64,000 nt of DNA from Arthrobacter antioxidans (GTDB taxonomy: Bacteria; Actinomycetota; Actinomycetes; Actinomycetales; Micrococcaceae), in NCBI RefSeq assembly GCF_023100725.1, contig NZ_CP095501.1, forward strand, positions 1,116,001-1,180,000. Direction: 5' to 3'. Under the pieces are notes generated by a model. It did not search any database, was not told the origin of the DNA, and worked only from the letters and a program-made list of their open reading frames with translations. The position numbers were made by a program, and so were the translations under genes. Numbering within the stretch: position 1 is the first letter of the stretch; every line of letters begins with the position of its first letter. Of the stretch, positions 10,207 to 19,802 are shown piece by piece.

Positions 10207-10250
10207 CAACGACGGCGCCGCACCCGCCCGGGGGCGGCGCCGTCGTCGTT
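10207..10250 (+). terminator. Intrinsic terminator-like hairpin after MFS gene
   Basis: Perfect 12-base arms CGACGGCGCCGC (10210-10221) and GCGGCGCCGTCG (10234-10245), then TCGTT. It lies 14 bases past the transporter stop. The remaining 240 bases to the kinase start show no gene; they should hold the kinase promoter. Confidence 0.75.
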
Positions 10251-10490
10251 CCCGGGTGGTGTCCGCACTGATTCCGCGGCGTCGTGCACGGCATTGCCGC
10301 GTCCCGGGCCGGAGTCGCGGCATCTCGTGGCGCGACACGCATCCCCGGTGCCCGACCGCGTGCACGACGACACCGCTTCCCCCCGGATCGCGCCCGCCCC
10401 GTACACTGGATGGAAAGTCGGCTTACCAAATTCCCGGACGTACGCCGATCGTGTGCGCCCGGAAGCCGCGCAGCGGGGTAGTGGAAGCAG

Positions 10491-11891
10491 GTGGCATTGG
10501 AGAAGCAGGCACTGGCAGGGCGGTACGCCCTGGGGGAGCGCGTCGGCACCGGCGGGATGGCGGATGTCTTCTCGGCCCGGGACACACGGCTCGAGCGGGA
10601 CGTGGCCGTCAAACTCTTCCGGCCAGGCATCTCCGACGGCATCGAACGGGGGTCCGCGGAGGCCCGGATGCTCGCCGGGCTCGACCACCCCGGCCTGGTC
10701 CGCGTCCTGGACATGGACAGCGGCGACGACACCGGGGACAACGCCTATCTGGTCATGGAACTCGTCGACGGACCGGACCTGGGCGTGCTGCTGCGCTCCG
10801 GCGGCCCGCTCGGGAGGGAGGACGTCCGCCTCCTGGCGCTCGATCTGGCCCGGACGCTCCAGTACATCCACGGGCGCGGGATCGTGCACCGCGACCTGAA
10901 GCCCTCGAACGTCCTGACCCGGCAGGCGGATGCCGACAGCGGCGTCTTCCGCTTCCTGCTCACCGACTTCGGGATCGCCCGGTTCTTCGACGGCAGCCGG
11001 ATGACCGCCACGGGGCAGGTGATCGGCAGCGCCGCCTACTTCAGCCCCGAACAGACACGGGGCGACGGCGTGGGCCAGCCCTCTGACATGTACTCCCTCG
11101 GGCTCGTGCTGATCGAGGCCCTGGCGGGGGAGCGCGCCTTTCCCGGAACCGGCGTCGAGAGCGCCCTGGCGCGCCTGCACCGCAGCCCGTCCATCCCGCA
11201 TGCTGCCGGCCCCGCACTGTCGGCGCTCCTGGTGTCCATGACGCTCGACGACCCGGCCGACCGGCCCGACGCCGCCCGCGTGGTCCGGGCCCTGACGGCC
11301 ATGGGCCCGCAGCACGACGGCGGGAACGCGACCACGGTCATGCTGCCTGCGGGAGTGTCACGGACGACGACGATGCCTTCGGGCGGCGGCGGCGCTCCGC
11401 GAACCGACGCTCCGCGCACGGCCGCCATGGGTGCGCCGCCGTCGGACACGGCGATGGGTGTGCCGACCTCGGACACCGCGGCGCTCGGTAGCGTGACGTC
11501 GCCTCCGGCGGCAGCCGCCCCGATGGCCGGTACGGCCACATCCCACACAGCGGCAGCCGCCCCGATGGTCGAGCCTGCTGCTCCCGCTGTCGCATCGTCC
11601 GGGACGCGGCGCGTGACGGCGACTGTTGCCCGTCCGGAGAGCCCTGGTCCGGCCTCGCCGCGCCGGCAGCCCACCGGTACCCGGACGTCCACGGCCCGCC
11701 CCTCCGGACGCCGTCGGCATGTGCTCCCGTGGCTGGTCACGCTGCTCGTCATCGGGCTTCTGGCAGGCGCCCTGTGGGCCTTCACCACCACGACCGCCCC
11801 CGATGCGGGATCCGAGGTCGAACCCCTGCCGGCAGTGCCCGGCGAGACAGGCGAGAAATTGCAGGAACTCTACGACAGCGTGCAGCCATGA
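10491..11891 (+). CDS. Membrane-anchored Ser/Thr protein kinase
   Basis: A 466-residue PknB-type kinase. The cytoplasmic kinase domain (about residues 10-265) has the glycine loop GTGGMADVF, VAVKLF lysine, HRDLKPSN catalytic loop, DFGIARFF metal loop and activation segment SAAYFSPEQ. A Pro/Ala/Thr/Ser-rich linker (about 290-405) leads to one transmembrane helix (HVLPWLVTLLVIGLLAGALWAF, near 412-433) and a short extracytoplasmic tail of about 35 residues, too short for PASTA repeats. The start is GTG. Its ATGA overlap with the following lipoprotein gene implies coupled translation and suggests that the two products act together, perhaps in sensing an envelope signal. Substrates are unknown. 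Confidence 0.92.
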   Translation: MALEKQALAGRYALGERVGTGGMADVFSARDTRLERDVAVKLFRPGISDGIERGSAEARMLAGLDHPGLVRVLDMDSGDDTGDNAYLVMELVDGPDLGVLLRSGGPLGREDVRLLALDLARTLQYIHGRGIVHRDLKPSNVLTRQADADSGVFRFLLTDFGIARFFDGSRMTATGQVIGSAAYFSPEQTRGDGVGQPSDMYSLGLVLIEALAGERAFPGTGVESALARLHRSPSIPHAAGPALSALLVSMTLDDPADRPDAARVVRALTAMGPQHDGGNATTVMLPAGVSRTTTMPSGGGGAPRTDAPRTAAMGAPPSDTAMGVPTSDTAALGSVTSPPAAAAPMAGTATSHTAAAAPMVEPAAPAVASSGTRRVTATVARPESPGPASPRRQPTGTRTSTARPSGRRRHVLPWLVTLLVIGLLAGALWAFTTTTAPDAGSEVEPLPAVPGETGEKLQELYDSVQP

Positions 11892-12688
11892 CGGCCCTCC
11901 GCAGGCAGGTGCTGCCCCTCCTGATCGGCTCGACGATGCTCCTCACGGGTTGTGGCAACGAGGCGATCGACGCCGGCGCGGCCGGGGACCTCCAGGCCGA
12001 GGTCCGTGCCATCGCCACGACGGCCGCCGCGGGTGACCTCGACGGCGCCATCGTCCAGGCCGAGCGGTTGAAGAACGACGTGGACGGTGCCCGGACCGAC
12101 GGCACCGTCACCGAGGAGCGCGCTGCGCTGATCGGTACGCGCATCGACGCCCTGATCGCCTCGCTCGATGCGGGGCAGCCGGCGTCGGACGGGGCGTCGG
12201 ACGCGCCGGCCGACGAACCCGCGGATCCTTCAGCGCCGGTGGTGCCCGACGGTGTTCCCGCGCAGCCCGCGCCCGTCGATGCACCGCCGGTGCAGCCCGC
12301 GCCTGTCGATGCACCGCCGGTGCAGCCCGCGCCTGTGGACGCACCGCCGGTGCAGCCCGCTCCCGCGCCGGTGCCCGACGGCACGGTCCCCGACGGCTCG
12401 GACCCTGACGACGACGTCACAGGCGACGGAGACGGAGACGGAGGCAGCAACGGCGGAGACGGCGACGGTGACAGCGACGTCGGACACGGCGACGATGCGG
12501 GCGGCGACGGTGACGGTGACGGCGGCGAGGACGCCGCCGGCCAGGGCGCGGGCGGGAACAGCGGCGGCAAGGCTGCCGAGAAAGCCGCCGAGCAGCAGCG
12601 CAAGGCCGAGGAGAAGGCGCGGGAAGCCGCCGAGCGCGGGGAGAAGAGCCCGCCCGGGAACGGCGGGAGGGGGAACGAGGACGGCTAG
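11888..12688 (+). CDS. Repeat-rich lipoprotein coupled to the kinase
   Basis: A 266-residue secreted lipoprotein, function not recognised. A short signal peptide ends in the lipobox LLTGC (Cys about residue 19). A helical region follows (about 25-90: dense Ala/Glu/Asp with QAEVRAIATTAAAGDLDGAI). The middle has proline-rich APVDAPPVQP repeats encoded by a 30-base tandem repeat, then a Gly/Asp block (about 175-225), and a charged Lys/Glu/Ala C-terminus (about 232-266). The composition suggests a wall-spanning spacer with an N-terminal folded head. Its start ATG overlaps the kinase stop (ATGA), so the head domain is a candidate partner of the kinase's short exterior tail. No domain name is claimed. 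Confidence 0.85.
   Translation: MTALRRQVLPLLIGSTMLLTGCGNEAIDAGAAGDLQAEVRAIATTAAAGDLDGAIVQAERLKNDVDGARTDGTVTEERAALIGTRIDALIASLDAGQPASDGASDAPADEPADPSAPVVPDGVPAQPAPVDAPPVQPAPVDAPPVQPAPVDAPPVQPAPAPVPDGTVPDGSDPDDDVTGDGDGDGGSNGGDGDGDSDVGHGDDAGGDGDGDGGEDAAGQGAGGNSGGKAAEKAAEQQRKAEEKAREAAERGEKSPPGNGGRGNEDG
12263..12360 (+). repeat. 30-bp tandem repeat inside the lipoprotein gene
   Basis: Three near-identical 30-base units beginning CAGCCCGCGCC at 12263, 12293 and 12323, plus a diverged partial fourth unit from 12353. Being a multiple of three, copy-number change would only lengthen or shorten the proline-rich APVDAPPVQP stalk. Confidence 0.9.
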
Positions 12689-12707
12689 TGGTCCCGGAGC
12701 GCGCGCC

Positions 12708-13454
12708 TCAGTGTGCGGTGTCCCTGTCGGGGAGTTCGCCGCTGTTGATGAGATAGTCGGCGACGCTCCAGAGTTTCAGGTGGGTGCGCTGGCTGGCCAT
12801 GGACAGCACGATGAACGCCTGGGCTCCGGTGATCCTGTGGCGTTCCATGAGGATGCCCTTGGCCTGGCCGATGGCGTCCCTGGAATCGATGGCCTCGTGG
12901 AGCTGCCGGGTCTTCTCCGCCTCGGCGAACGCCACGGCGGCGTGGGAGGCGACGAGCAGGCCCACGTTCTCCGACTCGTCCGTGAAGGCGTCGGCCTTGT
13001 ACGAGTAGAGGTTCAGGGCGCCGAGGTCGTCGCCCTGGACCCACAGCTGGATGGAGAGCATCCCCTTGGCGCCGGCCTCGGTGGCGCGCTGGGCGAAGAG
13101 CGGCCACCGCTGCTCGTGCGCCATGTCCGGGACCCGCACCGTGCGGTGCTCGTACGCGGCTTCCATGCAGGGGCCCTCGCCGGTCTCCATCTGCAGCGCG
13201 TCGATGCGCACGGGCAGGTCCCCGGAGCAGGCGCGGGCTCCGATGTTCCTCCGCCCGAGGACGAGGCTCACGGAGCCTTCGTCGACCCCCGGGATCAGTT
13301 CGATGGCCGCGTGGACGAACCCGCTCAGGATCGCGTCCGAGTCCGGTTCCTGCTGCAGCCCGCGGGCCAGCTCCGCCAGGTCCGTGGCGAGATCACGTTC
13401 CCGCAGATTGCCGCCGTACTCTGACGAGGGCATTCCCCTCAGCTGCTCGCTCAT
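12708..13454 (-). CDS. GAF-ANTAR RNA-binding antitermination regulator
   Basis: A 248-residue two-domain regulator. The GAF sensor spans about residues 35-175 (ILSGFVHAAIELIPGV, then EGPCMEAAYEHRTVRVPDM). The C-terminal ANTAR three-helix domain spans about 180-240 (SRDAIGQAKGILMERHRIT, HLKLWSVADYLI). ANTAR proteins of this type bind paired hairpins in nascent RNA and prevent termination; the GAF domain presumably binds a small ligand or redox signal. The ATG at 13454 overlaps the stop of a 28-codon ORF in an ATGA junction and has only a weak RBS of its own. No ANTAR dual-hairpin target is obvious next to it, so its regulon is probably elsewhere. Confidence 0.9.
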   Translation of the reverse strand: MSEQLRGMPSSEYGGNLRERDLATDLAELARGLQQEPDSDAILSGFVHAAIELIPGVDEGSVSLVLGRRNIGARACSGDLPVRIDALQMETGEGPCMEAAYEHRTVRVPDMAHEQRWPLFAQRATEAGAKGMLSIQLWVQGDDLGALNLYSYKADAFTDESENVGLLVASHAAVAFAEAEKTRQLHEAIDSRDAIGQAKGILMERHRITGAQAFIVLSMASQRTHLKLWSVADYLINSGELPDRDTAH

Positions 13455-13537
13455 GACCCACGCGCCTCAGCAGTCGCACGAAGCGTACGGGCGGCCGTGT
13501 CCTCGCGGTAGGGCTCGTCGTGGTGTGCGTGTGGCAT
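13451..13537 (-). CDS. Small His-rich ORF translationally coupled to GAF-ANTAR gene
   Basis: A 28-residue ORF beginning MPHAHHDEPYRED and ending in an Ala/Arg/Thr-rich stretch. The ATG at 13537 follows AGGGGAG at ideal spacing, a much better ribosome-binding site than that of the downstream gene, and its TGA overlaps the regulator's ATG. It may be a leader peptide that loads ribosomes for the GAF-ANTAR gene, or the remnant of an N-terminal part. No homologue is recognised, and a chance ORF cannot be excluded. Confidence 0.45.
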   Translation of the reverse strand: MPHAHHDEPYREDTAARTLRATAEARGS

Positions 13538-13821
13538 GGGACTCCCCTGGTGGAACGGCAATAGCGGTTCTCTGCCAGGGTCCGGGGCGAGACCCCAAGC
13601 GTGCTCGCTCAGTCGGGAGAAGTCAATAACGGATGAACACCTCAAGGAGGCCGAGACCGAATTGCTCCCTTCGGTTCCGACGATCGGCTCACCCGTCCGA
13701 TCGGTGGTGGTGGTGTCATCGCCTTCGATATCGGTCGTCTCCGCCCAGCCACGCGATGATCGTGCTCGCGCACGACCACCGCGTGGGGGTCAGGAGGGCC
13801 GGCGCTCCCGGCCCGAGCGAC

Positions 13822-14754
13822 CTAGAAGGTCAGTACCAGGCGACCGCGGACGCCGCCCGCCTCGAGGCGACGGTGTGCTTCGGGGGCGTCCTCGGCGGGC
13901 AGGGTGTCCGCCACCCGCGCCGTGAGGATGCCGTCCTCCACTGCCTGCCGCAGGCCGTCGAGCTTCGCGGCGGAGAGATACTCGTCGAACACCCACACCG
14001 CTTCGAAACGGATGCCGCGGGTGGGCCGGTCGCCCTGCCAGCCCCGGACCGAGACGAAGACCCCCTGATCGCGCAGCGCTGGTACGACGTCGTCGTGCAG
14101 GAGCGCTGTGTCAGCGACGGCGTCGACGCCGTCCGGGAAGATCTCCCGGATGCGATCCGCGAGGTCGGCGCCCCGCTCGAGGACGTGGTCGGCTCCGAGA
14201 CCCTCCACCAGGGGACGATCCTTCGGTGCTGCGTCCGTGATCACGACCAGGCCCTGCTGCTTGGCGAGCTGGATCGTGTAGTTGCCCAGCGTCCCGGCGC
14301 CACCGGTGACGGCGATGACCTGCCCGGGCTGCAGGGCGGCGAGTTCGAGGATCTGCACGGCCGTCAGGCCGTTCATGGGAAGAGTGGCGGCTTCTTCGAG
14401 CGTGGAGTTCACGGGGATCCGGGCGATCGAGTCGTCCGGCGCCACGAGGTATTCCACGTAGGCGCCGCCGTGGCTGCCCAGGGGCAGCGCGATCGCCATG
14501 ACCTCGTCACCGACCGACCACGTGCTGCCCTCGCCCACTTCGTCGATGACACCGGCGGCGTCCATCCCGGGCATGTACGGCGGCTCGGACTGGCTCATGT
14601 CGTAGGCGCCCGTGCGCACGTTCGTGTCGGTCGGGCTGACAGCGGCAGCCCTGACCCTGATGCGTACTTCCTTCTGACCGGGATGTGGTTCGGGAAGATC
14701 CTGAACGGTCAGGACCTCGGGGCCGCCGAACTCTGTGACTCCGATTGCTTTCAT
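13822..14754 (-). CDS. Zinc-free NADP-dependent quinone oxidoreductase-like MDR protein
   Basis: A 310-residue medium-chain dehydrogenase/reductase of the QOR/zeta-crystallin group. The N-terminal GroES-like fold has the typical start MKAIGVTEFGGPEVL and VSPTDTNVRTGAY. The Rossmann domain has AVTGGAGTLGNYTIQLA near 150, the NADP-binding fingerprint. No zinc-ligand cysteines are present, so it should reduce quinones or activated alkenes rather than oxidise alcohols. The internal ATG at 14754 is chosen because family similarity starts exactly there. It is isolated, between the ANTAR regulator group and accA3, and its physiological substrate is not indicated. Confidence 0.88.
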   Translation of the reverse strand: MKAIGVTEFGGPEVLTVQDLPEPHPGQKEVRIRVRAAAVSPTDTNVRTGAYDMSQSEPPYMPGMDAAGVIDEVGEGSTWSVGDEVMAIALPLGSHGGAYVEYLVAPDDSIARIPVNSTLEEAATLPMNGLTAVQILELAALQPGQVIAVTGGAGTLGNYTIQLAKQQGLVVITDAAPKDRPLVEGLGADHVLERGADLADRIREIFPDGVDAVADTALLHDDVVPALRDQGVFVSVRGWQGDRPTRGIRFEAVWVFDEYLSAAKLDGLRQAVEDGILTARVADTLPAEDAPEAHRRLEAGGVRGRLVLTF

Positions 14755-14858
14755 GACGAACCAACTCCGTAGCATTTTGTGGCTTATGGAAACTACCGAC
14801 GGTTCCAGAACGGAGATCAGCGCCGAGTCATTCCATGACAGGACGGCCGGTCGTACAG

Positions 14859-16700
<1,842 letters not shown>

Positions 16701-16808
16701 GGGGGGTGGGGCTCCTTCTTCTCTCGTGGGAGCCTAGCCCGGTTTGGTGGCTTCCGCCCATGGATCGTGCCGAACGGGAGTGTTGTGCGGCGATCCTTTG
16801 TAGGGAAC

Positions 16809-17441
16809 CTACAAGGCGGCCGCGGGCGCCCAGAGATCCGTCACGGAGACGCCGGCCGCGTGCAGGAGGGCGCGGAGCGTGGAGATGCTGAGCCCGACGA
16901 CGGCGTGCGGATCGCCGTCGACGCGCTCGATGAAGGCACCGCCGAGGCCGTCGATGGTGAAGGATCCGGCGCAGTGCAGGGGCTCGCCGCTGGCCACGTA
17001 CGCGTGGACCTCGGCGTCGGACATCGCGCCGAAGTGGACGGTCGCCGAGGAGACCGCCCCGAGGGTGGCGCCGGATCCGCCGGCCCGCGTGTCCACGAGC
17101 CAGTGGCCCGTGTGCAGGACGCCGGAGCGGCCGCGCATGCGGCTGATGCGTTCGATCGCCACCGCGGGTTCGTAGGGCTTGCCGTGCGCCTCGCCGTCGA
17201 ACTCGAACACGGAGTCGCACCCGAGGACGAGGGCGTCGTCCGCCTCGTCCAGCGCCGCGACGGCCTCGGCCTTGGCGCGCCCCAGCAGCAGCGAGGTGTC
17301 GTGCGCGTCGAGGTCGCCGTAGGAGGCGACGACGGCGGGCTCGTCCACGGAGGAGACGAGCACCGAGTGCCGGATACCCGCCTCGTCGAGGAGTCGGGTG
17401 CGGGCAGGGGACTTCGACGCGAGGATCAGGCGGAGGGTCAT
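16809..17441 (-). CDS. maf: Maf-family nucleotide pyrophosphatase
   Basis: A 210-residue Maf/YhdE-type house-cleaning pyrophosphatase that hydrolyses dTTP/UTP or modified nucleotides and has been linked to septum control. The N-terminal signature LILASKSPARTRLLDEAGI, the conserved DEPAVVAS segment, LGCDSVFEFDG with the catalytic aspartate, and the C-terminal YDP-equivalent region are present. It precedes accA3 on the same strand with a 108-base gap, and the accA3-maf linkage is conserved in actinobacteria including Mycobacterium (Rv3282-Rv3285 region). Which Maf subtype (dTTP/UTP or m7GTP) is not decided. Confidence 0.93.
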   Translation of the reverse strand: MTLRLILASKSPARTRLLDEAGIRHSVLVSSVDEPAVVASYGDLDAHDTSLLLGRAKAEAVAALDEADDALVLGCDSVFEFDGEAHGKPYEPAVAIERISRMRGRSGVLHTGHWLVDTRAGGSGATLGAVSSATVHFGAMSDAEVHAYVASGEPLHCAGSFTIDGLGGAFIERVDGDPHAVVGLSISTLRALLHAAGVSVTDLWAPAAAL

Positions 17442-17490
17442 GCACCAAGCCTAGGTGCCCCCGCGCCCGGGGGCGCGACCGCCGGGATCC

Positions 17491-18054
17491 TCACCAGCGG
17501 TGCGCGACGTCGATCACCACCCTCGATCCGGCGCCGGGTCCCGGCACCACGAAGACCCGCATGGGAAGGCGTGCCCGCACCCCGAGCCCGAAGCTCGTAT
17601 ATCCCTCGTGGCTCCCGCCGTACGCGACCTGGCGGAACGTGGTGTAGCCCGCGACGTCCACGACCCGCCGGGGGTCCACGGGCTGGTAGACGGCCTGCCC
17701 GGCCTGGTTGTAAGCCGGAGCGTTCACCGTCACGGACAGGCGCGCGCCGCCGCGGAGGGGGATCGTCTCACCGGACCCGATGCCGGTGAAGGCGCCGACG
17801 TACCGGACGGTATACCCGGCCGTACGCCTCCGCACATCGACGACCAGCCGGTCGAAGCAGGCGTGCCGGCCCGCACGGACGTCCGTGATGGGAGCCGGAC
17901 GGAGTGTGGAGGTGGCGACCTTCGCCGTCGAGCCCCATGTGATGCCGCAGTATGCGGCGGATGCCGGAGGCCCACCTGCGAGGCCGAGGCCTGCAGTGAG
18001 GGCGAGGGCGGCGAGTGTGGCGGAGAGCTTCCCCGTCATGCGCGATTTCTTCAT
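17491..18054 (-). CDS. Secreted AMIN-like domain protein
   Basis: About 187 residues, exported: Lys/Arg-rich N-terminus, hydrophobic core LSATLAALALTAGLGLAGG and a likely signal-peptidase site after PPASAA. The mature part has repeated beta-strand patterns (FDRLVVDVRRRTAGYTVRYVG, RVFVVPGPGAGSRVVIDVAH) typical of AMIN-like beta-sandwich domains seen in small actinobacterial exported proteins. Two Cys (AAYCGITW and HACFDRL) could form a disulfide outside the cell. ATG at 18054 with AGGTGG upstream is preferred to an ATG 12 codons earlier. A role in wall binding is only inferred from the AMIN family. Confidence 0.65.
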   Translation of the reverse strand: MKKSRMTGKLSATLAALALTAGLGLAGGPPASAAYCGITWGSTAKVATSTLRPAPITDVRAGRHACFDRLVVDVRRRTAGYTVRYVGAFTGIGSGETIPLRGGARLSVTVNAPAYNQAGQAVYQPVDPRRVVDVAGYTTFRQVAYGGSHEGYTSFGLGVRARLPMRVFVVPGPGAGSRVVIDVAHRW

Positions 18055-18160
18055 GGCGCACCACCTGGTCGTGCTGGATAGGGAGGACAATCGTCCTCCC
18101 GTGTGCGGCGAAAAGCGCCGCCATGGCCCGGAACGGCGCCGAATCGTTAGCCGGATGCAG

Positions 18161-18199
18161 GACGGCCCGCTCCCGGGCGGATGCCGGGGGCGGGCCGTC
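18161..18199 (-). terminator. GC-rich inverted repeat after DAACS gene
   Basis: Arms GACGGCCCGC (18161-18170) and GCGGGCCGTC (18190-18199), perfect over 10 bases. It lies just past the minus-strand stop at 18217. There is no U-tract, so factor-independent termination is plausible but unproven. Confidence 0.5.
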
Positions 18200-18216
18200 G
18201 TGCCGGCGGGCGGAGC

Positions 18217-19635
18217 CTAGCGGGTCACGGACGCCGAGATGCCGTCGTTGGGGGCGGTGGCGGCTGCATCGGCGGTATCGGTCACGCTGTCATCGGCGAA
18301 CGGGTCGCCGGTGCGCTGCGCGTTGTAGAGATCGAGGTCCAGCAGGCCTTCGCGCCGCGCGACGATCGTCGGGATGAGGGCCTGGCCCGCCACGTTCACG
18401 GCGGTGCGGCCCATGTCGAGGATCGGGTCGACGGCGAGGAGCAGGCCGACGCCGGCCAGGGGGAGCCCCAGCGTGGAGAGCGTGAGCGTCAGCATGACGA
18501 CGGCGCCCGTGGTCCCGGCGGTCGCGGCGGAGCCGAGCACGGAGACGAGCGCGATCAGCAGGTACTGGGTGAGGCTGAGGTCGATCCCGAAGAACTGGGC
18601 CACGAAGATCGCGGCGATCGCCGGGTAGATGGCCGCGCAGCCGTCCATCTTCGTCGTCGCGCCCAGGGGGACGGCGAACGAGGCGTACCCGCGGGGTACT
18701 CCGAGGTTCCGTTCCGTGACGCGCTGCGTGAGCGGCAGCGTGCCCACCGACGACCGCGAGACGAAGGCCAGCTGGATGGCGGGCCAGGCACCCGAGAAGT
18801 ACTGCTTGACCGACAGCCCGTGCGCCTTGATCAGCACGGGGTACACCGCGAACAGCACGAGGGCCAGGCCCACGTAGATGGCCAGCGTGAACTTGCCGAG
18901 CGAGCCGATGGTGTCCCAGCCGTAGACGGCGACGGCGTTGCCGATGAGGCCGACCGTGCCGAGCGGGGCGATCCGGATGATCCACCAGAGGACCTTCTGG
19001 ATGACGGCCAGGGCGGAGGCGTTGACGGCGAGGAACGGTTCGGCCTGCTTGCCCACCTTGAGGGCTGCGATGCCGACGACGACGGCGACCACGAGGACCT
19101 GCAGCACGTTGAAGTTCAGGGCCGTGGTGACGGCTCCGGACTCGGCGACGGCGGAGGAGGCCTGGAGGCCGAGGAAGTTGGCGGGGATCAGTCCGGTCAG
19201 GAAGGCCCACCAGCTGCCGGTGTTGCCGGTGTATTCGGCGGGCGGGGTGGCCTCCGTGCCTGCGCCGGGCTGGAAGAGCACGCCGAGCCCGATGCCGATG
19301 ACCACGGCGATCAGGGCGGTGATGGCGAACCAGAGCAGGGTCTGCGCGGCGAGCCGGGCGGCGTTGGTGACGGCGCGGAGATTCGCGATGGAGCTGACGA
19401 CCGCGGTGAAGATCAGGGGGACGACGGCGGCGCGCAGCAGGGCCACGTAGCTCGAGCCGAGGGTGGCGAGCGTGGTGCCGAGACCGGTGGGGGTCTCCTG
19501 GGTGTGCCCCGTGTACTTGGCCACGAGGCCGAGGGCCAGCCCCACGACCAGGGCTGCGATGATCTGCGGTCCGAAGGAGGTCGCCCAGCGGGGCAGCCTG
19601 CGCCGGGTGGGCGGGGAGCTGGTTTCAGTAGACAC
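18217..19635 (-). CDS. Dicarboxylate/amino acid:cation symporter (DAACS)
   Basis: About 472 residues with eight hydrophobic helices and two re-entrant regions of the GltPh/DctA/TcyP fold. The N-terminal scaffold includes IIAALVVGLALGLVAKY and LLRAAVVPLIFTAVVSSI; the transport core has FVSRSSVGTLPLT (Ser-rich hairpin), the cation/substrate motif GATTKMDGC in place of the commoner NMDGT, and ATAGTTGAVVMLTLTLS. It takes up C4-dicarboxylates, glutamate/aspartate or cystine with Na+ or H+. The start is probably GTG at 19635. It stands alone, so the substrate is not suggested by context. Confidence 0.9.
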   Translation of the reverse strand: MSTETSSPPTRRRLPRWATSFGPQIIAALVVGLALGLVAKYTGHTQETPTGLGTTLATLGSSYVALLRAAVVPLIFTAVVSSIANLRAVTNAARLAAQTLLWFAITALIAVVIGIGLGVLFQPGAGTEATPPAEYTGNTGSWWAFLTGLIPANFLGLQASSAVAESGAVTTALNFNVLQVLVVAVVVGIAALKVGKQAEPFLAVNASALAVIQKVLWWIIRIAPLGTVGLIGNAVAVYGWDTIGSLGKFTLAIYVGLALVLFAVYPVLIKAHGLSVKQYFSGAWPAIQLAFVSRSSVGTLPLTQRVTERNLGVPRGYASFAVPLGATTKMDGCAAIYPAIAAIFVAQFFGIDLSLTQYLLIALVSVLGSAATAGTTGAVVMLTLTLSTLGLPLAGVGLLLAVDPILDMGRTAVNVAGQALIPTIVARREGLLDLDLYNAQRTGDPFADDSVTDTADAAATAPNDGISASVTR

Positions 19636-19756
19636 GCCCGAAACTCTAGGGATGCCGTATACCAAGGCGAAGCGCGCGTTGCGGAATGTTACGGAGCTCG
19701 GGGCCGCCGTCGTGCCCGTCCCCGCAGCACTTCCGCGGAATGCCGCCGCCGTCGCG

Positions 19757-19785
19757 GGCGGACCGGGAAGGACCCCCGGTCCGCC
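19757..19785 (-). terminator. Hairpin after DUF885 gene
   Basis: Arms GGCGGACCGG (19757-19766) and CCGGTCCGCC (19776-19785), perfect, 9-base loop, 18 bases past the minus-strand stop at 19803. Confidence 0.55.
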
Positions 19786-19802
19786 TGTGACGAAGGTCTA
19801 CG

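Noticed and set aside
8763..11315. An 850-codon open frame antisense to the transporter and kinase
   Set aside because: Same cause as above; both sense genes are complete and family-assigned, and the frame would cross the terminator at 10207-10250.
12263..12360. Tandem 30-bp units as a CRISPR array
   Set aside because: Units are contiguous with no spacers and lie in frame within a lipoprotein gene; they code for APVDAPPVQP.
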